A stretch of 7,237 bases of DNA from Planctomycetota bacterium. Its GTDB lineage: Bacteria; Planctomycetota; Phycisphaerae; Phycisphaerales; SM1A02. The stretch covers positions 1 through 7,237 of the forward strand of contig JAPULD010000260.1 of the NCBI GenBank assembly GCA_027295365.1, in the 5' to 3' direction. Below, piece after piece: positions 1 to 6,723 of the stretch (its first letter is position 1; each line of letters starts with the position of its first letter). The translations under genes and the position numbers were made by a program. The notes beneath the pieces are model-generated. The model saw nothing but the letters and a program-made list of their open reading frames with translations. It made no database searches and was not told where the DNA came from.

Positions 1-2392
1 CCAACTGCTGGGCGGCCCGGATCGCGAGATCCAGACGCCCCTGATCGCGTCCGATGGTCGCCAGCGCGTACAGCAGATCTCGATGCCCCGGATTCTCTCG
101 CATGGCCTGTTCGAGCAACCCGATCGCCTCGCCGCCCCGGCCAGTCGAGTTCAGGGCAATCGCATAGACATAGACGTATTGAGGAGCCGACTCCGAGAGC
201 ACGCACGCCTGAGATAGCGATTCCATCGCCCCGGCGATGTCGTTTGCTCGCACCTGGGCCAGGCCCAGCGAATGATGCAACGCCGCGGCGTCGGGTGATT
301 TCTGCAGCGCCTCTCTCAGCACCTGCAGGACCTGGTCCTCGCGTCCGAGGTCTCGAAAGAGATCCGCAAGATTGATCGAGGCGGGCACGTAGTTCGCCTG
401 GAGTTGCAGGGCTTCTCGATACGCCTGCTCTGCCTCCTTGGCCTGACCCAGTTCAAGGTGCAGGTTGGCCAGATCAACGAGCGTGGAGGGGCGATCGGCG
501 TTGATTTCAAGTGAATGACGTAGTTCCTTCAAGGCCCGTTTGAATGGCCCGGTCCGATCGCCTTTGGCAAACGTGTTTGAGTCCGCCGCGAGTATGCGGG
601 CCGACTCGATGCGCACCAGTCTCACCTCGTCATCCAGCAGGGGCGCTCCGATCTCCCAGCGCAGCTCGGGAGGGTATGGGGCCAGCGCCCTCGTCGCCGC
701 CATCCGCAGCAAGGGATCCTGCGCCTTCACCTGTTGTCGGATCGCCTCCAGGGCCGGTTGCGAAGGTTGATCGCGCAGCATCATCAGGGCCGTGGCGCGC
801 ATGATCGTTGACTGGGCCTCGTCCATCGTGACCCTCATCAGCATCGCATCCGCGCCGGCCCGGCCGGTCGCCGAGGCGTGGAGAGCCGGCGCCGCTGAGG
901 GCGGCTGCTCGTCCGGCGGCCCATACCATTTCAATGTGGCGTCCGCCGCCCACTGCGCCGTCTGATCTTCATGGCAATCGTTGCAGGCGTTGGGCGTGCC
1001 CAGCGCGACGCTGAGATCTGGGCGGGGCACGCGGAAACTGTGATCACGTCTCGGATCGACCACCATGTATGTCCGCTGGGGCATGTGGCAATCGACACAG
1101 TCTACTCCCGGAGCCCCCGGAATTCCCATCTCGTGAAAGTGATGCTCGGGGCCGGCATATTGATCGCCCTGATGGCATTTCATGCAAAGCTGCTGCTGGG
1201 GCATGACCAGTGTGCCGCTGTGCGGGTCGTGGCAATCAACGCAACGCACGTCCTCTTGGAACATCTTGCTCTGCACGAACGAGCCCCAGACGTACACCTC
1301 ATCCTGAATCTGCCCATCGGCGTGATACAGGGTTGGGTCGAGCAACGCGGGGCGATGCGTCTGCAGGAATGATACGCCATGCACGTACTCCTCAGTCACT
1401 CCGCCCCGGCGTGAATGACATCGAGCGCACATCCCCAGTTGTACTTGTGACTCCAATGGGCTGGTTCGTTTCGGTTTTTGCGTCAACGGATCGTTGACCC
1501 ACGCGGCAAGCTGAGGCTCCTTGAGACGCACGGCCAGCCTGAAATCGTCACCCGCCTCGTACGTCTTTCCGGCCGGCTCGGCCCGCGCCCACTCCGCGTG
1601 ATTTGACCCGGGGCCATGGCATGCCTCACACGACACGTTGATTTCGGCGAACGTGGTGTGATAGGAATCAGTCAGCCGATCGTAGTTCTTCTTCAGGTTC
1701 GTCGAATGGCACTCGGCACACTGAAGATTCCAGTTCTGTAGAGGTCCGGTCCAGTACAGTTCATCGTCCGGCGCGATCCGCTCATCGGGATAGAGGTGGA
1801 ACCATCGCTGGCCGCCTTGATCGATCGGCCTCGAATCCCAGCACAGGGGCAGGGTCTGGTATCGCCCGTTCGGGAATTCGATGAGGTATTGCTGCAGAGG
1901 CGTAACACCGAAAAGGTACGCGATGCGATATTCCCCCCGAACGCCTTTGGGGCCCTCGGTTTCGACGAAGTAGCCGTCATCCCGTCGGAAGAAACGAGAG
2001 TTCACGCCCCGGTGCTCGAACGTGACATCTTCAAAGTCGCCCAGCATGGTCGATTCGGACACCACCTGCATGGCCAGGTCGTGATGCGAGCCTTGCCAGA
2101 GATTCAGTTGTGTCTCATGACATTCGGCGCAGGTTGCCTTCCCGATGTACGTCGGCCGGGGCAAGGGCGGTTCTTCCGGAATAGGAGAGGAGTTTGGTGA
2201 AGCGATGGGCGAAACGGTTTCCGGAGACGGTTCGCTCGCTTCCCCACCCCCACATCCTCCGAGCCATAACCCAAGGCCGATCGTCAAGCATGTCCGGACG
2301 ATTCCTGGCCACACTACTCCTCGGAACGGGGTAACGATAAGGCGGGTGCGAGGTCCCGGTGTGGCTTCATTTCGTGGATGCTTCAAGATCAT
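1..2392 (-). CDS. Octaheme c-type cytochrome lipoprotein with HEAT and TPR repeats (3' end outside window)
   Basis: The frame is open from the left edge to an ATG at 2392, giving 797 visible residues; the stop lies outside the window. The N terminus is arginine-rich with a short hydrophobic stretch and a lipobox, LGGC, with its Cys at residue 47, so the protein is probably an exported lipoprotein. Eight CxxCH haem-attachment sites share this frame: residues 88 (CAECH), 225 (CAECH), 255 (CEACH), 322 (CARCH), 384 (CVDCH), 403 (CMKCH), 432 (CVDCH) and 470 (CNDCH). Conserved-looking segments such as GSHHDLAMQ, GGQRWFHLYPDE and CEACHGPGSNH match the multihaem cytochrome family with C-terminal TPRs that I know from planctomycetes and related bacteria. 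Residues about 523-602 look like HEAT repeats. From about 634 to the edge there are four or more TPR units (for example LVDLANLHLELGQAKEAEQA). The role is presumably periplasmic electron transfer with a protein-binding tail; donor and acceptor are unknown. The start is uncertain: the ATG has no Shine-Dalgarno. A GTG at 2314 would give a classic 20-residue lipoprotein signal, but its GAGGAG lies only 2 nt upstream. Confidence 0.93.
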   Translation of the reverse strand, partial: MILKHPRNEATPGPRTRLIVTPFRGVVWPGIVRTCLTIGLGLWLGGCGGGEASEPSPETVSPIASPNSSPIPEEPPLPRPTYIGKATCAECHETQLNLWQGSHHDLAMQVVSESTMLGDFEDVTFEHRGVNSRFFRRDDGYFVETEGPKGVRGEYRIAYLFGVTPLQQYLIEFPNGRYQTLPLCWDSRPIDQGGQRWFHLYPDERIAPDDELYWTGPLQNWNLQCAECHSTNLKKNYDRLTDSYHTTFAEINVSCEACHGPGSNHAEWARAEPAGKTYEAGDDFRLAVRLKEPQLAAWVNDPLTQKPKRTSPLESQVQLGMCARCHSRRGGVTEEYVHGVSFLQTHRPALLDPTLYHADGQIQDEVYVWGSFVQSKMFQEDVRCVDCHDPHSGTLVMPQQQLCMKCHQGDQYAGPEHHFHEMGIPGAPGVDCVDCHMPQRTYMVVDPRRDHSFRVPRPDLSVALGTPNACNDCHEDQTAQWAADATLKWYGPPDEQPPSAAPALHASATGRAGADAMLMRVTMDEAQSTIMRATALMMLRDQPSQPALEAIRQQVKAQDPLLRMAATRALAPYPPELRWEIGAPLLDDEVRLVRIESARILAADSNTFAKGDRTGPFKRALKELRHSLEINADRPSTLVDLANLHLELGQAKEAEQAYREALQLQANYVPASINLADLFRDLGREDQVLQVLREALQKSPDAAALHHSLGLAQVRANDIAGAMESLSQACVLSESAPQYVYVYAIALNSTGRGGEAIGLLEQAMRENPGHRDLLYALATIGRDQGRLDLAIRAAQQL

Positions 2393-2950
2393 ATCTTTGG
2401 GTCGGATCGAATTGGACAAGGATTGCTTCCACGTTCGCCAGTATTGCTTCCGGGACGCTTCGGAAGTCGCCCATCATAACGGCGAATCCGAAACGACGTG
2501 AAGACGATCCGGTCAAACGAAAAATGGCGGTCAGCACCGTCCGCGTTCCCGGGCAATCACGACCTCTCGTTGTCGCGCATAGGTTGTTTCAAAGACCCCG
2601 GGAATTCGAGGCTCAGGCCCTGAATTGAACCGAGACCCTTCTCGCCATCCTGAAAGTGCGGTTCACCGATCCTTTGCGCTCCACGTCGTCACGTCATTCA
2701 AAAGAGACGCCAGAATACAGAATCAAATTGAATCGTGATTCTCCGTCTTCGGTATACCTGATGGCCTCAACGAGGTCCGTATTGTGATCGAGGCGATCGT
2801 CCCCTCCCAAGTGCGGGGTACAATGACCGCATGACACCTCATGCATGCCTCGAAGACGGTGTTGCGGATTGGCGGCGAGTCGGTCCGCCGGCATTCGATC
2901 GTGCCTTTGTTCGGCTCCGACTTTCGATGTGGGAATATTGGAGACATCAC
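2393..2950. other. Divergent intergenic region between cytochrome and beta-propeller genes
   Basis: About 560 bases lie between two divergent starts, so promoters for both genes should be here. I see no convincing coding sequence. Possible signals are weak: TTGAAT at 2728-2733 with TATACC at 2753-2758 (19-nt spacer), and an isolated TACAAT at 2819-2824 with no good -35, both reading toward the beta-propeller gene. There is also a 7-bp inverted repeat, TGAACCG (2626-2632) with CGGTTCA (2659-2665). None is strong enough to call alone. The + frame is open from an ATG at 2831 into the propeller gene, but that stretch looks like untranslated leader. Confidence 0.5.
2940..2943 (+). promoter_or_regulatory. 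Ribosome binding site deciding the start of the beta-propeller gene
   Basis: GGAG sits 7 nt before the ATG at 2951. The reading frame is open further upstream (ATGs at 2831 and 2927), but only the 2951 start places a normal signal peptide at the N terminus and has this spacing. Confidence 0.7.
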
Positions 2951-4156
2951 ATGTGCAATAAAACGTTCACCGGCGTTCTTCTTTTCAGCATGATGACTCT
3001 CATGGCTCTTCCGGCCCACGCCGATGATTGGCCCTTCTGGCGGGGAGCCGACGGAACCGGAGTTTCCTCCGAGACCGACTGGGTTGTGGATGGCAAGGCG
3101 GATCCGGTCTGGTCGACGAACGTCGGGCTCGGCTATTCCTCGTTCGTCATCAGCGAGAATCGCCTCCTCACGATGGGCTTCGATGAAGAAGAGTCACTCG
3201 ATTCGATCTATTGCTTCGAGGCCGAATCCGGCAAGTCGATCTGGAAGCATTCGTTCCCAAGTGAGTTGAATGACAAGTATCACACCGGTGGCACCCTTTC
3301 CACGCCCACCATCGACGACGATCGCGTCTATGCGCTGGGTCGTGAGGGGCTCTTGTTCTGCCTGCAGATTTCCGATGGCAAGGTGCTCTGGGAGAAGAAC
3401 CTCATGGAGAAGTTCGACTTGGAACTTCCCACGTGGATGTTTTCCGCGGCTCCGCTGATCCTGGGCGAGGTGGTGTACATCAACGTCGGACGCACGCTTG
3501 CCCTGAACAAACGGACCGGCGAACCGATCTGGCAAACAGACAAGACCGGGTACGCCTATTCCACGCCCTTTCCCTTCGACTTCAATGGCCGGGCCTGCCT
3601 GCTCGTCTTCAACAGCGACGGGCTCTTCGTCTTCGACAAGGCGGACGGCCAGCCCATCGCGAGTTACGAGTGGAAAACCCAATACGACATGAACATCGAT
3701 ACGCCGCTCGTGATCGGCAACCGCATCTTCATCACCTCGGGCCTGAACCGAGGCTGCGCCTTGCTCGAGATGACCGATGACGGACTGAACGTCGTCTGGG
3801 AGAACAAGGTCATGCGCAGCGAGATGACGGGCGTCACGCTCTGGGATGGCCACATCTACGGCTTCGATGACAAGATCCTGAAGTGCATGGACCTGGATGG
3901 CAACGAACAATGGCGCATGCGTGGCTTCGGCATGGGGGCGCTGACCATCGCCAATGGAAAGCTGCTCGTCATCACGGCCAAGGGCGATCTGATCATCGCC
4001 GATGCCTCGCCGGGCGGGTTCGCCGAGCTGTCTCGAACCCAGGTTCTCAAGGGAGGCACCTATTGGACCATGCCCGTCCTCGCCAATGGGCTGATCTACG
4101 TCCGCAACAGCAATGGTGACGTCGTGTGTCGCGATCATCGCGAGGCACAGAACTGA
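2951..4156 (+). CDS. Exported PQQ-like beta-propeller repeat protein
   Basis: 401 residues. The N terminus has a lysine, then a hydrophobic stretch, then ALPAHA before DD, which is a good Sec signal peptide with type I cleavage after residue 24. The mature protein opens with WPFWRGADGTGVS, close to the W-P-x-[FW]-R-G-x-D-G-x-G opening of the large planctomycete family usually annotated as PQQ-binding-like beta-propeller (BamB-like). The rest is a series of blade-like units of the type 'VYALG..GLLFCLQISDGKVLWEKNL', 'LALNKRTGEPIWQT', 'LFVFDKADGQPIASYEW' and 'LKCMDLDGNEQWRMRG', each with a strand pair, a Gly turn and a Trp; this fits a six- to eight-bladed propeller. It should act in the periplasm. 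Family membership does not prove PQQ binding or enzyme activity, and no partner dehydrogenase domain or CxxCH is seen. The GC-rich codon use produces a long antisense open frame that I treat as a shadow. It is transcribed divergently from the cytochrome. Confidence 0.9.
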   Translation: MCNKTFTGVLLFSMMTLMALPAHADDWPFWRGADGTGVSSETDWVVDGKADPVWSTNVGLGYSSFVISENRLLTMGFDEEESLDSIYCFEAESGKSIWKHSFPSELNDKYHTGGTLSTPTIDDDRVYALGREGLLFCLQISDGKVLWEKNLMEKFDLELPTWMFSAAPLILGEVVYINVGRTLALNKRTGEPIWQTDKTGYAYSTPFPFDFNGRACLLVFNSDGLFVFDKADGQPIASYEWKTQYDMNIDTPLVIGNRIFITSGLNRGCALLEMTDDGLNVVWENKVMRSEMTGVTLWDGHIYGFDDKILKCMDLDGNEQWRMRGFGMGALTIANGKLLVITAKGDLIIADASPGGFAELSRTQVLKGGTYWTMPVLANGLIYVRNSNGDVVCRDHREAQN

Positions 4157-4179
4157 TCATCGCCGTACTCCGTTACGAT

Positions 4180-4196
4180 CCGAAGGATTCTTCCGG
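4180..4196 (+). terminator. Weak hairpin downstream of the beta-propeller gene
   Basis: CCGAAG-GATT-CTTCCGG can form a 6-bp stem with one bulged C and a four-base loop, 24 bases after the stop codon. No T-tract follows, so it is at best a weak or Rho-assisted terminator. Confidence 0.25.
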
Positions 4197-4247
4197 CTAA
4201 CGATGTGAAAGTGCCCCTCGGTTGATCCATGGCGTCACTTCGAGCTT

Positions 4248-4277
4248 GGTGCCAACCGGGGTGCCAACCGGTTGGTG
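4248..4277. repeat. 12-bp tandem repeat merging into a 12-bp palindrome
   Basis: GGTGCCAACCGG occurs twice head to tail without a gap (4248-4259 and 4260-4271). The second copy continues into TTGG, so that CCAACCGGTTGG at 4264-4275 is a perfect palindrome. It lies about 160 bases upstream of the first paralogue start and could be an operator or part of an RNA structure in the leader. The function is inferred only from the symmetry. Confidence 0.6.
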
Positions 4278-4328
4278 ACGAACGGTTTACGTACACCCGC
4301 TTCATCCAGGCTATCAGGTCGGCCTGTG

Positions 4329-4353
4329 AATTACCTATTTTAATCAATATTCT
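4329..4353. promoter_or_regulatory. AT-rich patch, possible promoter of the paralogue pair
   Basis: In GC-rich surroundings, 21 of 25 bases here are A or T, including TATTTTAATCAATATT. It lies about 83 bases before the ATG of the first paralogue and downstream of the tandem repeat. No clean -35/-10 pair can be assigned, so the call rests on base composition and position. Confidence 0.3.
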
Positions 4354-4420
4354 GCGCACGGACCTCTCGTGGCCCTCATATCTCATGGCAATGGCGGTAC
4401 TCCACCTTGAATGCAGGCTT

Positions 4421-4427
4421 CAAAGGA
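4421..4427 (+). promoter_or_regulatory. Ribosome binding site of first paralogue
   Basis: CAAAGGA begins 15 nt before the ATG at 4436. It fixes that start rather than the in-frame ATG at 4229, because the 4436 start places the signal sequence at the N terminus. The same motif at the same distance precedes the second paralogue. Confidence 0.7.
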
Positions 4428-4435
4428 AACTCCAC

Positions 4436-5140
4436 ATGAATCGCTCTTTAATCGCCCTCGGGATCATGGCCCTCCTCCTGCTCGGCTTCTCGCAGGGTGA
4501 CCCCCTCGAACTCCAGGTCCGGAACCTGGAAATAAAGCAGGAGCATTCCAACGCCGTGATCATCTCGCTCACACAACGCATCGAACGCCTGGAAGCCAAG
4601 CATTCGGGTTCGCGTGGAGGTAATAACGAACCGACCGCCCCCTCGTCTCCCAAGGTGGTTCAGATCGACGAGATCCGGCAGCTTCCGATCGACGATGCGA
4701 AACTCCAAGAGGCGAAGCTGATGGAGTGGCGGATCCAGACCCTGATCAATGAAGCGGAAAGTTACGAGAAGCAGGCGATTCACCTTCGTTCGAAAGACAG
4801 GAAAAGGAGCGATGGACTCGTGAAGATGGCGACCCGCAAGAAGGTCGAAGCGAATAAACTTCACGCCAAGGTCCTGAAAATGAAGAGAGAGGCCATCGAG
4901 CCCCGACATCTAATCACCGGATGGAACGGCTCGACCACGATCTTCCTGCGCACCGAACGGAACTTGACTTCGGTGATTGAGCAGACCAAAAAGGGTGGCT
5001 ACCTTCAATGGCAGGGCCGAACGATCTCCAGCGGGGCGAACTTCCATCACGTCCGGGTCGGGATGCTGAAGATTGTCGGGGCTCCGGAGGCCTTCATCCG
5101 CCGGCCCGAGGATGTGCCGATCCCCGAGCTCAAACACTGA
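4436..5140 (+). CDS. Exported or anchored coiled-coil protein, paralogue 1, unknown function
   Basis: 234 residues; I do not recognise a named family. Residues 1-20 form a signal peptide or N-terminal anchor (MNRSLIALGI then a Leu-rich run ending GFSQ), followed by GDPLELQ. Residues about 24-55 and 85-155 are charged and heptad-like (for example ITLINEAESYEKQ-type stretches rich in L, E, K), suggesting coiled coils split by a Pro/Ser/Asn linker at about 57-72. A conserved block, VVQIDEIRQLP, starts at about 74. The C-terminal domain at about 157-234 contains GWNGSTTIFLR, GGYLQWQGRTIS, HHVRVGMLKIV and a tail ending IPELKH; it appears beta-rich and is shared with the next gene. There are no cysteines and no obvious catalytic motif. 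The likely location is the periplasm or the outer face of the inner membrane. A 130-base gap separates it from paralogue 2, so co-transcription is plausible. Confidence 0.85.
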   Translation: MNRSLIALGIMALLLLGFSQGDPLELQVRNLEIKQEHSNAVIISLTQRIERLEAKHSGSRGGNNEPTAPSSPKVVQIDEIRQLPIDDAKLQEAKLMEWRIQTLINEAESYEKQAIHLRSKDRKRSDGLVKMATRKKVEANKLHAKVLKMKREAIEPRHLITGWNGSTTIFLRTERNLTSVIEQTKKGGYLQWQGRTISSGANFHHVRVGMLKIVGAPEAFIRRPEDVPIPELKH

Positions 5141-5143
5141 GTG

Positions 5144-5154
5144 TGAATTATTCA
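5144..5154. repeat. Short palindrome between the paralogues
   Basis: TGAAT-T-ATTCA is a perfect 11-base inverted repeat starting 3 nt after the stop of paralogue 1. A second perfect palindrome, CCCGATCGGG, lies at 5220-5229. Neither is followed by a T-tract. They could be protein-binding sites or chance. Confidence 0.25.
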
Positions 5155-5255
5155 ATTTCAAGAGCGGGAGAAACGGGTTCTGTCGTATTTCAAAAAGCTT
5201 CGCCTTGGTCGGCCTCTTTCCCGATCGGGTTCATGGCCACGATGTAAGTCTGCCA

Positions 5256-5262
5256 CAAAGGA
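5256..5262 (+). promoter_or_regulatory. Ribosome binding site of second paralogue
   Basis: CAAAGGA begins 15 nt before the ATG at 5271, identical in sequence and spacing to the site of paralogue 1. It selects 5271 over the upstream in-frame ATG at 5073, which would lie inside the preceding gene. Confidence 0.7.
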
Positions 5263-5270
5263 ATTTTCCC

Positions 5271-5996
5271 ATGAAACGTTCCCTCATCGCCATCGGCATC
5301 ATGGCCCTCCTCCTGCTCGGCTTCTCGCAGGGCGACCCCCTCGAACTCCAGTTCCGGGCCCTGGAACTGAAGTTGGAACATGCCATCAACGTGATCGTCG
5401 AACTCACGGAACGGGTCGAGCGTCTGGAAGCTCGGATATCGAAGGAGCGTCCGGATGTCGATGATTCACTCTCACCGGAGCCCGAGTTGGCGGCGGCCAC
5501 GACCCCGAACGTGATCCAGATCGATGCGATCCGGACTCTGCCGGACGACCATTTGAAAATCGAAAGGGCGGATCGTCTGGACAAACGGGCCTTGAAACTC
5601 GAGCAAGAAGCAGAGGGGATTGAGAATTCCCTGACGAAGTTCGGAATGCACCAGAAGGACATGCGAATTGCGGCCAGAGCCTTGATGAACCGCTTGCTAA
5701 CGGAAGCCAAGACCCTCCAAACCCAGGCTCGCGGACTTCGGCAGAAAGCCAAGGAGCCTCGCCTGCTTGTCACCGGCTGGAATGGATCGACCACGGTGTT
5801 CCTTCGCGTTCCCAAGCAACGGTTGCGGGTCATCGAGGACACCGAGTATGGCGGCTTCCTGGAATGGGAAGGTCGGGTGATCTCGGTCGGGGAGAAGTTC
5901 AGACACATCCGCGTCACGAAACTGAAGATCGTCAGGCAGCCGGAAGGGTTCGAACCCAGGCCGGATGATGAGGCGATTCCGGAGTTGACGCATTGA
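5271..5996 (+). CDS. Exported or anchored coiled-coil protein, paralogue 2, unknown function
   Basis: 241 residues, a tandem copy of the preceding gene. The first 27 residues differ from paralogue 1 at only two positions (K for R-type change at residue 2, and I for L at 8), and residues 43-54 keep the pattern LT.R.ERLEA. The linker at about 57-79 is longer and acidic. The block VIQIDAIRTLP (about 81-91) matches paralogue 1, the helical middle (about 95-163) is clearly diverged, and the C-terminal domain (about 164-241) is again close: GWNGSTTVFLR, GGFLEWEGRVIS, RHIRVTKLKIV, a PE.F..RP segment and the ending IPELTH. The signal peptide or anchor and the charged helices suggest an envelope protein, possibly forming homo- or hetero-oligomers with its neighbour through the coiled coils; that is inference. 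No enzymatic motif is visible. The decayed synthase gene begins about 35 bases after its stop. Confidence 0.87.
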   Translation: MKRSLIAIGIMALLLLGFSQGDPLELQFRALELKLEHAINVIVELTERVERLEARISKERPDVDDSLSPEPELAAATTPNVIQIDAIRTLPDDHLKIERADRLDKRALKLEQEAEGIENSLTKFGMHQKDMRIAARALMNRLLTEAKTLQTQARGLRQKAKEPRLLVTGWNGSTTVFLRVPKQRLRVIEDTEYGGFLEWEGRVISVGEKFRHIRVTKLKIVRQPEGFEPRPDDEAIPELTH

Positions 5997-6030
5997 TTGC
6001 GATAATAAACGTAAGTAAAACAAACGTACC

Positions 6031-6482
6031 AGTCCCGTTCTCTGTGCCATCGAAGGGCTCAGCGACATCCTCGATGGCTTCATCGCCCGAACGTATCACG
6101 CCACCAGCAGTGGGGGAGGCTTTCTGGATGGCCTGGCCGGCAAGCTCTTCGTCATCTCCGCGCTGGGCACGTTGTCGGCGTATGGGCATTTGGCCTGGTG
6201 GCAGATGGCGTAGGTGATCAGCCGCGATCTCAGCGTAGGGTGGATGATCCTCGATCTGGCCAGGCGAGGCGAATTGGCCTCCTGCTTGAAAATGAAACCC
6301 ACGGGTTCGGCAAGGTCGCCAGCCTCGGGCAATACGCATTGATTCTGACGATCCGATTGTGACCCGAGGCAACGAATGTCGCTCTCGTGGTAGCCATCGC
6401 GTTAAGTTTGCTCGCGGCTGGCGATTACGCCTTGCACTATGTGCACAAGGTGAGAAATAAAGTTTCAACTTCTGCGGATTGA
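6031..6482 (+). pseudogene. Decayed CDP-alcohol phosphatidyltransferase (PgsA-like)
   Basis: Joining two frames gives a recognisable member of the CDP-alcohol phosphatidyltransferase family, membrane enzymes that transfer a phosphatidyl group from CDP-diacylglycerol to an alcohol. The first frame (6031-6210) encodes SDILDGFIAR, then eight residues, then GGFLDGLAGK, matching the family signature DGx2ARx8Gx3Dx3D. The last Asp is replaced by Gly (family: ADK, here AGK). A TAG at 6211-6213 interrupts it; the same frame then continues with ISRDL (family I-x-R-[DE]) to MKPT near 6303. There the homology shifts to another frame with GFGKVASLGQYALI (family GK-x-x-T/S-x-x-Q), is cut by TGA at 6360-6362, and ends with a hydrophobic helix and AAGDYALHYVHKV before TGA at 6480-6482. 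The N-terminal part of roughly 35-45 residues (first membrane helix) is missing, with a stop at 6016-6018. Hydrophobic segments fall where family helices lie. With four coding lesions and no start it should be inactive. Sequencing error could explain one lesion but not all of them. Confidence 0.8.
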
Positions 6483-6712
6483 TCATCCGTTGGGTTCTCA
6501 TTTGAAAAGGTTTCAGAGGACTTGCCCCGCCTCGTTCCGGGACCAGCAGCGATAGGACGAGCGAAGAAGAAGTAGCTTTCTGATAATTTTGATAGACTTC
6601 ACTCCGCCCCGGTCGGTGTCGCCTGAGTGCATTTTCTGGCCCACCAGATTCTGCAAGACCGATTGCATTGGCACGGACCGGAGACGAATTGTTTTGAGAA
6701 GACTCCCCGCCC
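6483..6712. other. Non-coding stretch before the lysine-rich gene
   Basis: About 230 bases with no supported gene. It includes an AT-rich segment with GATAAT at 6582-6587, but no matching -35. A TTGCAT at 6663-6668 lies before a weak AATTGT. A promoter for the downstream gene is expected here but cannot be pinned down. Confidence 0.35.
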
Positions 6713-6718
6713 GGAGGT
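6713..6718 (+). promoter_or_regulatory. Consensus ribosome binding site of the lysine-rich gene
   Basis: GGAGGT, a full match to the anti-Shine-Dalgarno core, ends 5 nt before the ATG at 6724. It is the strongest ribosome binding site in the window. Confidence 0.8.
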
Positions 6719-6723
6719 GTAGC

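Noticed and set aside
2626..2665. TGAACCG / CGGTTCA inverted repeat as a terminator or riboswitch
   Set aside because: Only 7 bp with a 26-base loop, no T-tract and no recognisable conserved fold. It lies between divergent starts, where a terminator is not expected.
2831..2950. N-terminal extension of the beta-propeller protein from ATG 2831
   Set aside because: It would put 40 charged residues before a normal signal peptide. GGAG at 2940 with 7-nt spacing supports the 2951 start.
3194..4138. 314-codon open frame on the minus strand inside the beta-propeller gene
   Set aside because: It mirrors the + strand gene codon for codon. Its composition (many V, D, E, Q, H) is the typical antisense product of a GC-rich coding frame, and it has no signal peptide or known motif.
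4229..4435. N-terminal extension of paralogue 1 from ATG 4229
   Set aside because: The extension contains the tandem repeat and AT-rich patch, buries the signal peptide, and has no counterpart in paralogue 2.
6211..6213. Reading through the TAG as a recoded codon
   Set aside because: The same gene also has a frameshift, a TGA and a lost catalytic Asp, and no recoding element is visible, so decay explains all of it more simply.
6668..6685. Possible sigma-54 promoter (TTGGCACG at about 6668)
   Set aside because: The -24 half TGGCACG is perfect, but the sequence four bases on is GGAGA rather than TTGCA, so the -12 element is missing.
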